Below are positions 1-5,495 of a stretch of DNA of 5,495 bases, one piece after another (position 1 is the stretch's first letter; every line of letters starts with the position of its first letter). This DNA comes from an uncultured Lachnospiraceae bacterium (GTDB lineage Bacteria > Bacillota > Clostridia > Lachnospirales > Lachnospiraceae). The notes beneath the pieces were generated by a model that had not been told where the DNA came from, searched no databases, and saw nothing but the letters and a program-made list of their open reading frames with translations. The DNA is taken from assembly GCA_934385475.1 (NCBI GenBank), contig CAKRPS010000079.1, positions 1 through 5,495 on the forward strand. Reading direction: 5' to 3'. The translations under genes were made by a program, and so were the position numbers.

Positions 1-1170
1 GAGCAGGATATTGGAAATCCACATTATAATCATATTTTTGTCATAAAATCTCAATATGATCAGCAAAAATGCAGCATACCACAAAAAGGGATTAAAAAAT
101 ACAGTCCGGTTGAACTGCCAGCCCTCCAACGGCGGCAAAAGCGTCTCTACCAGTCCACGCACCGGTTCAAAATCGTATAATCCATAAATCACACTGTTAA
201 ATACCAAAAACAGCATGACAAAATTAAAGGGATCACGGACGATCTCCGCCGCTCTTTTTTTTACAATATAATATATATTGTTTCCAACAAAATAGGCCAC
301 GCATATCGGAAGCACAAATTTCTTCTGTACTCCGTCCGCATGAAACATGCCATTCCTCCAGATATCCGCAATCTCCGCTCCTACCTCAGGCAGTGTCAGG
401 GACGCATTGACGATCGATGAACGGATTGTCACCTCATCATTCAGAAGCATCTGCATAAACAGACGGTATTCGCACAGGACATATCCCCCGGAAAGCACCA
501 GCAGTGCCCCTGCAAGAGGTACCGGAAATTTTCTGTCCCGGATCCAGAGCCAGATGATCGCAAGCACCAGATAACCCAGAATAAAAATTCCGTGGTAGGA
601 AAAATACGATATAAGCGGATAACAGAACAGTCCTACATACAAAAGTACCGTCGGTTTCCGGTAAATACGGATCAAAAGGTAGACACAAAGCGGAATCGAA
701 GCAAATGCAAAGCCAAACGCCGGGAAAAACCAGATCATTCCATAGGTAAACCCTACCATGTAGACAGCCGGTCTGCAGCATTTATACTTCTCCGGGTACA
801 ATTCCTTCGCAAGCAGCCGGAAAGAACACATTCCCAAAAGCACCTTGCAGAGCAGCCCCAGCACATAGGCTATATAGGTTGGAAAGATCCAATACAGAAG
901 GCTGTACAGGGAAAAGGCCGCCGGCAGATTGTCTCTGCTGATCCCTCCCAGAAAGGGGACCTGACCGCTCTTCCAGAACAACCCTGTATTTTTCAGCATC
1001 TGGTACTGTGCCAGAAAAAGATCCATATTATCATGTACGGCAATATAGCTGTGCTCTCCATACCCGAAGAAAACACAGGCCATGAAAAGCAGACAGCCCA
1101 CGATCGGGAACCAGAACCAGTACCGCGTCAGCCAGACAAGTACTCCCTGCCTCTGTTGTTTATTCTCCAT
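1..1170 (-). CDS. Large polytopic membrane protein, DUF6044/YfhO-like (C-terminus beyond left edge)
   Basis: The frame runs open for 390 codons from an ATG at 1170 to the window edge, so the C-terminal part is missing. The start is preceded by AAAGGA about 11 bases upstream, inside the end of the GtrA gene, and the two reading frames overlap by 11 bases, suggesting translational coupling. A first membrane helix lies around residues 17-36, followed by an extracytoplasmic-looking loop with HDNMD at 46-50. Further hydrophobic segments lie near 95-120, 135-168, 174-208, 216-233, 284-302, 315-331 and 361-374. The acidic DNxD after the first helix, a GMFHADG segment near 274-280 and a late FNRTVFFNPFLWY segment (353-364) match what I recall of DUF6044, a relative of YfhO and GT-C-like enzymes. 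Its biochemical role is not established. The pairing with GtrA suggests transfer or handling of lipid-linked sugars at the outer face of the membrane. The family assignment is from memory and moderately secure; the membrane-protein call is firm. Confidence 0.8.
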   Translation of the reverse strand, partial: MENKQQRQGVLVWLTRYWFWFPIVGCLLFMACVFFGYGEHSYIAVHDNMDLFLAQYQMLKNTGLFWKSGQVPFLGGISRDNLPAAFSLYSLLYWIFPTYIAYVLGLLCKVLLGMCSFRLLAKELYPEKYKCCRPAVYMVGFTYGMIWFFPAFGFAFASIPLCVYLLIRIYRKPTVLLYVGLFCYPLISYFSYHGIFILGYLVLAIIWLWIRDRKFPVPLAGALLVLSGGYVLCEYRLFMQMLLNDEVTIRSSIVNASLTLPEVGAEIADIWRNGMFHADGVQKKFVLPICVAYFVGNNIYYIVKKRAAEIVRDPFNFVMLFLVFNSVIYGLYDFEPVRGLVETLLPPLEGWQFNRTVFFNPFLWYAAFLLIILRFYDKNMIIMWISNILL

Positions 1171-1612
1171 GATTCCGGATTCCTTTCTTGCGAAATACAA
1201 ACAGCTTCTGTCCGAAGAAATTCATGACAATAAAAATTCCCATTCCCAGGATCATGGCCACATTTTCTACGACCGTCACAGACTGAGAGGAAAGCAGAAG
1301 GCGCACCGCAGGCTTGGCTATCCCGAATGCTGCTCCATAGCAGACCACAATATTCAGGGCAAACCGCCACGGAAGCCATTTGTCTTTGTTTTCTACCTTA
1401 AAGGTAAGCTTGCTGTTCATAAAATAAGAGTAGACACTGCCTACAAAATAGGAGATGCCGCTCGCAAGCCAGTAATTAAAATGGGCAAGATTATACAGTC
1501 CAAACATAATCACCCAGCCGATCAGCGTATTCATCACTCCTACAATTCCAAAATGGATCACTTCCATAATAAAATCTTTATATTGCAGATACAGATCCTT
1601 TATCTTTTTCAT
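1160..1612 (-). CDS. GtrA family membrane protein (putative polyprenyl-phosphate sugar flippase)
   Basis: This complete 150-residue protein has the usual GtrA length and four predicted membrane helices at about residues 18-38, 46-66, 84-104 and 116-136. Family hallmarks are visible: FGIVGVMNTLIGW at 21-33, NSKLTF at 66-71 following helix 2, and NFFGQKLFVF at 131-140 ending helix 4, then a short basic tail. GtrA proteins are thought to move undecaprenyl-phosphate-linked sugars across the cytoplasmic membrane for O-antigen, teichoic acid or arabinogalactan glycosylation. The ATG at 1612 is preceded by AAGAAGG with an 8-base spacer, a strong ribosome binding site. It starts a two-gene minus-strand block with the downstream DUF6044-like gene, whose start overlaps its end. 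No cytoplasmic GT2 glycosyltransferase, the frequent partner that makes the lipid-linked sugar, is visible in the window. I could not find a convincing minus-strand promoter in the 94 bases before the start. Confidence 0.93.
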   Translation of the reverse strand: MKKIKDLYLQYKDFIMEVIHFGIVGVMNTLIGWVIMFGLYNLAHFNYWLASGISYFVGSVYSYFMNSKLTFKVENKDKWLPWRFALNIVVCYGAAFGIAKPAVRLLLSSQSVTVVENVAMILGMGIFIVMNFFGQKLFVFRKKGIRNHGE

Positions 1613-1620
1613 CGCATATA

Positions 1621-1627
1621 CCTTCTT
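1621..1627 (-). promoter_or_regulatory. Ribosome binding site of the GtrA gene
   Basis: AAGAAGG on the minus strand lies 8 bases before the ATG at 1612. It supports that start over any upstream alternative. Confidence 0.7.
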
Positions 1628-1649
1628 TTTGTTTTCCTATTTCATAAGA

Positions 1650-1660
1650 TGTGCTATCAT
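1650..1660 (+). promoter_or_regulatory. Candidate extended -10 promoter for the VOC gene
   Basis: The plus strand reads TGTGCTATCAT: an extended TG (1652-1653), one base, then TATCAT (1655-1660), five of six matches to TATAAT. This is the TRTGnTATAAT form common in Firmicutes. The -35 region is poor (TTTTCC at 1632-1637 with 17-base spacing), which is tolerable for an extended -10 promoter. Transcription would begin near 1667, leaving a leader of about 40 bases before the VOC start at 1707. No transcript evidence is available. Confidence 0.5.
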
Positions 1661-1695
1661 CGACATAGATAGGTCGCGAAACAGCCTTATAGAAT

Positions 1696-1700
1696 GGAGA
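1696..1700 (+). promoter_or_regulatory. Ribosome binding site deciding the VOC start
   Basis: GGAGA ends 6 bases before the ATG at 1707. The frame also stays open upstream to a TTG at 1629, but that codon has no ribosome binding site and would place the candidate promoter inside the gene, so 1707 is chosen. The surrounding 14 bases (1691-1704) also occur upstream of the acyl carrier protein gene. Confidence 0.75.
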
Positions 1701-1706
1701 TCAAGC

Positions 1707-2102
1707 ATGTCAACACTTACTGTACATCATATCGGATACTTAGTCAAAAAAATAGAAAAAGCGCAGAAAGCCTTCCTCAGCATGGGTTACACGCTGGAAC
1801 AGGATACTGTCTATGATGACATCCGTAAGGTGCATATCTGCTTTCTCATCAAGGACGGCTACCGCGTAGAACTGGTTGCCCCGGCCTCTGATGATTCCGT
1901 TGTCAGCGGTCTGATGAAGCGGTACAAAAATTCTCCTTATCATATCTGCTATGAAACCACTGATTTTGAAAAGGATTATGCCACCCTCACTGAGAACGGA
2001 TTTCTGGCTATTGATACCCTCACACCGGCTCCCGCCCTGCAAAACCGTGAGGTAGTCTTTCTGAACAACGCCTCCATGGGCATGATCGAACTGATCCGTT
2101 AA
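1707..2102 (+). CDS. VOC superfamily protein (glyoxalase / methylmalonyl-CoA epimerase-like)
   Basis: This 131-residue protein has the size and layout of a single VOC (vicinal oxygen chelate) domain made of two beta-alpha-beta-beta-beta halves. The first half opens with VHHIGYLVKKIEKA (6-19), the classic start of epimerase/glyoxalase-type members, and ends with RVELVAP (53-59). The second opens with PYHICYET (77-84) and ends with GMIELIR (125-131). The positions that normally bind the divalent metal are filled by H8, E55, H79 and E128, so it is probably a metal-dependent enzyme. Known relatives epimerise 2-methylmalonyl-CoA, isomerise thiol adducts or cleave antibiotics; the exact reaction cannot be read from sequence. 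Next to a FkbH protein and a carrier protein, action on an acyl-thioester is the most attractive inference. It is the only plus-strand gene in the window, it faces the membrane-protein gene with a 15-base gap, and it diverges from the GtrA gene. Antibiotic resistance is a less likely alternative. Confidence 0.9.
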   Translation: MSTLTVHHIGYLVKKIEKAQKAFLSMGYTLEQDTVYDDIRKVHICFLIKDGYRVELVAPASDDSVVSGLMKRYKNSPYHICYETTDFEKDYATLTENGFLAIDTLTPAPALQNREVVFLNNASMGMIELIR

Positions 2103-2117
2103 AACCTTTTGTAATGG

Positions 2118-3659
2118 TTACTCGCTTTTTCGTACATACATGGTGATCGTTCCACATTTCTGCTCTGTGAAATCAGACAGATCAAGGCTCGGCGTATAGC
2201 ACCAGTGCCGGTCTTCCTCATTGTACATCAGCACCACATCAATATTTTCAAGGCTTTCCGTCTCATCCTCCCGTTCACCAAACTCCCGGGTAATGATCTG
2301 CCTTTCCTCTTCCCAATAATAAAATTCATCATATCCCTGCAAACGGAACCAGTAGTACATGGTACGGTTCGCCTCCAGATTTGGATAAAAGCAGGCTAAC
2401 GCTTTCTTATCCGTCCCCTGAACCAGTTCCAGCGTATTCTGCATTGCACGCTTTATGCCCTCTCCCCGATAGGTGAAATAATCAGCCTCCCGAAGCACAA
2501 TCCTTCCATGTGCCGCCAGCATCAGCAGCAGGCACAGCATATACACGATCCGCCTTTTGCCGGAAAGCGGTCTGAAATTACAGCCCACGATCACAAAGAA
2601 AAAGGCATAGCCGATCACGCAAGGCAGAAGATACCGCTCCGTCATGGCTGTTTTGCTGTAGGAAACACACTGCGGAAGCATAATAGACAAGGCAAGTAAA
2701 ACTTCCCATCCCAGCTTCTTGACATGCTCCCAGTACGTCAGCAGAATCAGGCACATCAGGATTCCAAAACGGATATACCATTTCAGATCCGTAGCCGCTG
2801 CTGCCGCCCACACTTTGCCATAATCGCTTAAGGTCAGACTATTGTCAAGCCCTACATAGTCGTAGTTGTTTGTGCCGATCACAAACAGCAGCAAGAGCAT
2901 TTCTGCCACAAAAATCCCTGCTACCACAAGCAGATACGGAAGCCTTGCACGGATCGCTGCCCACAGGTTCCGCACTGTCAGTTTTTTGTCCTGCATTTCA
3001 TAATAAACCACATACAGGCAGACAAAGGGCAACAACAGAATAAACGGCTCTTTGTAAATTGACATCAGGAAAAGGCACATTGCACTGATCACCGCATGGA
3101 TATGTCCTCCGTCCTGCAACCATCTGAGCAGGAAATAAAATCCGAGGGCAAACAGCATCATATCATAGGATTCCTGCGGTCCAAGCTTCCACCATACCGG
3201 AGACTGATACCCCACCATGACCGTGAGGGAAAATAAGGCCGCATACACAGGATTGCAACGCATCCTTCTTGCACAGTAGTATAATGCAGCCAGTGCCACT
3301 ACAATTTCCAGAGCCTTCACTACTGACATTGCTGTCAGATTTGTGCCGAATATAACCACCATTAACACACGGTTGAAGTAATACAGCGGGCGAAGGCGCA
3401 TCGTCAGGTCATATCCCATCGCCTGCTTCAGGCAATCGCCTATACTCCACCCTTCCAGCTTCATCCAGTTTTCATACTTTGCATATTCCCAGTCATCCAC
3501 CAGATGAAAGCCTGACGTCAGGGTTCCCGTCGCCACAACTCCCCCGAATACCAGAACAGCAAAGAAAAGCCATACGCAGACGGCCTCCCTCTTCTTTCCC
3601 ATATTCTCCAGACGTTGATATCCTCCATGAATTCCATTTATTATTTTTTCTGTCATCAT
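2118..3659 (-). CDS. Polytopic membrane protein, probable GT-C-like glycosyltransferase, function unknown
   Basis: This complete 513-residue protein has a short cytoplasmic N-terminus, a first helix near 27-45, then a loop with the acidic pair D55-D56 (FHLVDDWEYAKYE), the position where GT-C enzymes keep their catalytic or metal-binding acids. Other conserved-looking stretches are RLRPLYYF (88-95), KLGPQESYDMM (158-168), IYKEPF (201-206) and SKTAMTERYLLP (335-346). Hydrophobic segments lie near 98-130, 137-151, 167-181, 187-220, 240-262, 295-308, 318-331, 343-360 and 370-385. About 125 residues at the C-terminus (389-513) are soluble and acidic, as in many GT-C proteins with an extracytoplasmic domain. 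I do not recognise a specific family; transfer of a polyprenyl-linked sugar or another group to an envelope polymer is inference. The start is ambiguous: GAGAGG sits only 2 bases before the first ATG (3659) but 5 before the second (3656), and a third in-frame ATG at 3602 has its own GGAG. It follows the carrier protein gene after 32 bases. Confidence 0.9.
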   Translation of the reverse strand: MMTEKIINGIHGGYQRLENMGKKREAVCVWLFFAVLVFGGVVATGTLTSGFHLVDDWEYAKYENWMKLEGWSIGDCLKQAMGYDLTMRLRPLYYFNRVLMVVIFGTNLTAMSVVKALEIVVALAALYYCARRMRCNPVYAALFSLTVMVGYQSPVWWKLGPQESYDMMLFALGFYFLLRWLQDGGHIHAVISAMCLFLMSIYKEPFILLLPFVCLYVVYYEMQDKKLTVRNLWAAIRARLPYLLVVAGIFVAEMLLLLFVIGTNNYDYVGLDNSLTLSDYGKVWAAAAATDLKWYIRFGILMCLILLTYWEHVKKLGWEVLLALSIMLPQCVSYSKTAMTERYLLPCVIGYAFFFVIVGCNFRPLSGKRRIVYMLCLLLMLAAHGRIVLREADYFTYRGEGIKRAMQNTLELVQGTDKKALACFYPNLEANRTMYYWFRLQGYDEFYYWEEERQIITREFGEREDETESLENIDVVLMYNEEDRHWCYTPSLDLSDFTEQKCGTITMYVRKSE

Positions 3660-3661
3660 TT

Positions 3662-3667
3662 CCTCTC
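3662..3667 (-). promoter_or_regulatory. Ribosome binding site of the polytopic membrane-protein gene
   Basis: GAGAGG on the minus strand is followed by AA and then tandem ATG codons. Spacing is 2 bases to the first and 5 bases to the second, which makes 3656 the likelier initiation codon by spacing. The two starts differ by one residue. Confidence 0.5.
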
Positions 3668-3691
3668 AACGGCTCCCCTATGCAATCCGGA

Positions 3692-3934
3692 TCAACCGAT
3701 CTTACTGATAATAATATCCGCCATTTCGCCCACATTTTTCATAGACACAACCTGTCCCATATTGAATTTCATTCCAAACTCCTGCTCAATGGCCGCCAGC
3801 AGGTTAATATGTTCCAGGGAATCCCAGTCATCAATATCATTTGCGGTTGTGGCATCTGTCACAGTGATACTCTCATCATCAAACACATCTCTGAAAACTT
3901 CATTCAACTTTACAAATACTTCTTCTCTGCTCAT
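3692..3934 (-). CDS. Stand-alone acyl carrier protein (phosphopantetheine-binding)
   Basis: This complete 80-residue acidic protein has normal carrier-protein length. The phosphopantetheine attachment site is DDWDSLEHINLL at residues 35-46, with S39 as the predicted modified serine at the start of helix 2. The following FGMKF segment (53-57) and the C-terminal helix are also typical. W37 before the DS is common in dedicated carrier proteins of secondary-metabolite or sugar-modification pathways and unlike the DSLD context of the fatty-acid AcpP, so this is probably not the housekeeping carrier. It follows the FkbH-like gene after 19 bases and should be in the same operon. The predicted role is to hold the glyceryl or related hydroxyacyl unit that the FkbH protein delivers. 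The start at 3934 is supported by GGAGAT upstream. A holo-ACP synthase is not in the window and is presumably supplied from elsewhere. Confidence 0.95.
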   Translation of the reverse strand: MSREEVFVKLNEVFRDVFDDESITVTDATTANDIDDWDSLEHINLLAAIEQEFGMKFNMGQVVSMKNVGEMADIIISKIG

Positions 3935-3941
3935 TTTTTGA

Positions 3942-3946
3942 TCTCC
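3942..3946 (-). promoter_or_regulatory. Ribosome binding site of the acyl carrier protein gene
   Basis: GGAGA on the minus strand lies 7 bases before the ATG at 3934, in the 19-base gap after the FkbH-like stop codon. The minus-strand segment 3951-3938 is the same 14 bases as 1691-1704 on the plus strand before the VOC gene. Confidence 0.75.
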
Positions 3947-3953
3947 ATTCTTA

Positions 3954-5495
3954 TTATTTATTTACTGCGATCACTGTATTTTTCTGCACATACTCATCCG
4001 GGATCGTAAACTTCCATACACTTATCCCTTCGTTGGTCTCTTCCTGCAGAACAAATCCCTGCGACTCATAAAATTTCTTTACCATGGCATTCTTCGCCGT
4101 CGGGTAATAGTATCCCATAATCGTGGTAATTCCGCATTTCCTGCACGCTTCCACCACACCGTCCATCATGGCAAATTCCATATCCCTTTTCAGGACTCTG
4201 CAGCTCATCAGCCACAATTCCAGATGAAGCACATTCTTCTCACCTGCAGTATCCGCCGCCGTACCCATTTCCCGGTATGCCGGAATATCATCCACAGTTC
4301 CTTTCCTGCCGATCACTACGGAGACTACTCCGTTATCCCCGAACCTGTCCTCCAGCTTTCCATACAGTGTAATATATCTGTCATCCGCCGCAAAGTCTTC
4401 AATTTCGCTCTGCGTATATCTTCTGGTTGTCAGGTTAAACTGATTGCTCTTGTTCGTAAGCTGCGCGATCCTTGCCATGTATATCTGCTCAAAGGGCCGG
4501 ATCGTTCCCTTCATTTCCAGCGAAAGAAGATATTCCCGGTAATCCCCGAAATTCTCCTGCTGCTTTTGGCGCTCCAGATTCGCCTTATACATATCATTTC
4601 GCTTCCGGTCATCCTCCGAAAGCCTTGTCACCTCAAAGAAGCCGGAATGATCCAACACCCGGATATACTGCTCCGGCGTTCCAATCTCAGGCACCGCCAC
4701 TCCCGGAACCTGTGTTCTCACAATCTCGCGTTCCGCCGGATTGTCATCTACAAACACCAGACTGTCCGGAAGGATATTCAGTTCCCCTGCAATATCCAGA
4801 ATATTTTTGCTCTTAGGCTCCCAGTTGGCCTTGATCAGTATGAAGTCATCCGGTTTCAAAATACCATCCGGATGCTCCAGTCCTGCTTTTGCATTGTCAA
4901 ACTCATTCTTGGAATCGACATTCAGCATAACACCCAGATCCTTCTGTGCCTTCACATAGGTCTGAAATTCCGAATAGACCTGTCCCATCGAGGTTTCCTG
5001 ACCAATCTCCAGATTTTCAACCCCGTCATCTCCCACAATACCGCCCCAAAGCGTATTGTCCAGATCCAGTACCAGAGATTTCTTGTTTTTGCCGAAAATG
5101 GCCTTGATAATGTTGGAAAGATTAAAGGCAAACTCCGGAATGGCCTGCATGCACATCGCATACTTGTACATATGCCAGTACAAAGGGTCAGCCCATCTGT
5201 CAAGCCCATAGGCCGCCGCCATATAATTCATATCGTTAATATAAAAGTTGTCATGCTCTGACGCATATTGATAGAACCTGTCATTCAGCCGGTTGATAAA
5301 GTGCATCCGCCCATGGGTATCCGCCGCATCCTGATTTCCCAGTATCCGGTAAAAAGGATACTCGAAGTTATTCTGGATCACAGGACAATGATAGGTCTCC
5401 TCCAGCTTGTCCCACATCACTTCAAAATGACCAAACTGCTCCTGCAGCAATTCCTCGATCTGTCCTGCCGTATCTGTCATGGCCGGATACTTTGT
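3954..5495 (-). CDS. FkbH-like HAD-IIIC family protein (N-terminus beyond right edge)
   Basis: The frame is open to the edge. The first in-frame ATG in view (5480) has no ribosome binding site and the codons before it (TKYPA) look like family sequence, so it is probably internal; relatives carry roughly 100 or more additional N-terminal residues. Counting from that Met, the visible end of the N-terminal SGNH-like region covers about 1-130. The HAD domain follows, with DLDNT at 139-143 (nucleophile D139, acid D141), S190 in NVDSKN, K217 in LIKANWE and VDDNP at 244-248. A C-terminal GNAT-like FkbH domain covers about 320-500, with QLTNKSNQFNLTTRR (340-354), GDNGVVSVV (381-389) and LWLMSCRVLKRDMEFAMM (422-439). 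Characterised FkbH proteins convert 1,3-bisphosphoglycerate to a glyceryl thioester on a carrier protein in the cytoplasm, and all key HAD residues are present. The carrier protein gene follows after 19 bases. The substrate could differ, since many such genes lie outside polyketide clusters. An extra stretch near 392-416 appears to be an insertion. Confidence 0.95.
   Translation of the reverse strand, partial: TKYPAMTDTAGQIEELLQEQFGHFEVMWDKLEETYHCPVIQNNFEYPFYRILGNQDAADTHGRMHFINRLNDRFYQYASEHDNFYINDMNYMAAAYGLDRWADPLYWHMYKYAMCMQAIPEFAFNLSNIIKAIFGKNKKSLVLDLDNTLWGGIVGDDGVENLEIGQETSMGQVYSEFQTYVKAQKDLGVMLNVDSKNEFDNAKAGLEHPDGILKPDDFILIKANWEPKSKNILDIAGELNILPDSLVFVDDNPAEREIVRTQVPGVAVPEIGTPEQYIRVLDHSGFFEVTRLSEDDRKRNDMYKANLERQKQQENFGDYREYLLSLEMKGTIRPFEQIYMARIAQLTNKSNQFNLTTRRYTQSEIEDFAADDRYITLYGKLEDRFGDNGVVSVVIGRKGTVDDIPAYREMGTAADTAGEKNVLHLELWLMSCRVLKRDMEFAMMDGVVEACRKCGITTIMGYYYPTAKNAMVKKFYESQGFVLQEETNEGISVWKFTIPDEYVQKNTVIAVNK

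Noticed and set aside
592..1672. Two overlapping plus-strand open frames (592-1227 and 1082-1672)
   Set aside because: They are antisense to the DUF6044-like and GtrA genes. Their translations are low-complexity, rich in Lys, Arg, His and Gln, with no fold visible, and the minus-strand frames are clearly the coding ones.
1629..1706. N-terminal extension of the VOC protein from TTG 1629
   Set aside because: It has no ribosome binding site, covers the candidate promoter and adds residues unrelated to the VOC fold. The ATG at 1707 has GGAGA at good spacing and starts the fold at the usual place.
1613..1706. Minus-strand promoter for the GtrA gene
   Set aside because: The best -10-like string (TATGAA) has no acceptable -35 partner at 16-18 bases. 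The region may still contain one, but I cannot support it.
2101..2130. Bidirectional terminator between the VOC and membrane-protein genes
   Set aside because: Only weak 4-base stems are possible (AACC/GGTT and GTAA/TTAC). The T-run after the second lies inside the opposite gene, and the stems are AT-rich with no stable GC core.
3685..3692. ATCCGGAT palindrome just before the ACP stop codon end
   Set aside because: An 8-base palindrome with no loop, single copy, and no T-run after it. It is too short to call an operator or terminator.
4224..5261. A 345-codon plus-strand open frame opposite the FkbH gene
   Set aside because: It lies wholly antisense to a gene with intact family motifs, has no ribosome binding site before its ATG, and its translation shows no recognisable domain. 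It is a by-product of the codon use of the real gene.

Overview
The window most likely comes from a gut-type Firmicute, probably a Lachnospiraceae relative. This rests on moderate GC, purine-rich GGAG-type ribosome binding sites, and the close resemblance of the HAD-IIIC/FkbH protein to sequences I associate with that family. No search was run, so the taxonomy is inference. Nearly every base is coding. There are no RNA genes, insertion sequences, CRISPR arrays or phage genes, and no gene-free stretch longer than about 95 bases.

Layout, right to left in the direction most genes are read (minus strand): (1) 5495-3954, a FkbH-like HAD-IIIC protein whose N-terminus lies beyond the right edge; (2) 3934-3692, a stand-alone acyl carrier protein; (3) 3659-2118, a 513-residue polytopic membrane protein resembling GT-C glycosyltransferases; (4) 1707-2102 on the PLUS strand, a VOC-fold (glyoxalase/epimerase-like) enzyme, the only gene facing the other way; (5) 1612-1160, a GtrA-family four-helix membrane protein; (6) 1170-1, a large DUF6044/YfhO-like membrane protein whose C-terminus lies beyond the left edge, overlapping the GtrA gene by 11 bases.

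Two functional themes are interleaved. The FkbH protein and the carrier protein form the core of a hydroxyacyl-thioester module. In characterised polyketide pathways, FkbH proteins take a glyceryl unit from 1,3-bisphosphoglycerate and load it on a carrier protein. No polyketide synthase is visible here, and the neighbours are membrane proteins of the kind that act on lipid-linked sugars. The best inference is that a small carrier-bound hydroxyacid decorates a cell-surface glycan or related envelope polymer. The VOC enzyme could rearrange or epimerise such a thioester. GtrA plus the large membrane proteins would supply and transfer polyprenyl-phosphate sugars outside the membrane.

The most unusual architectural point is the plus-strand VOC gene between two minus-strand blocks. 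Only 15 bases separate it from the convergent membrane-protein gene, no convincing terminator is visible, and its ribosome-binding leader is nearly identical to that of the acyl carrier protein gene.
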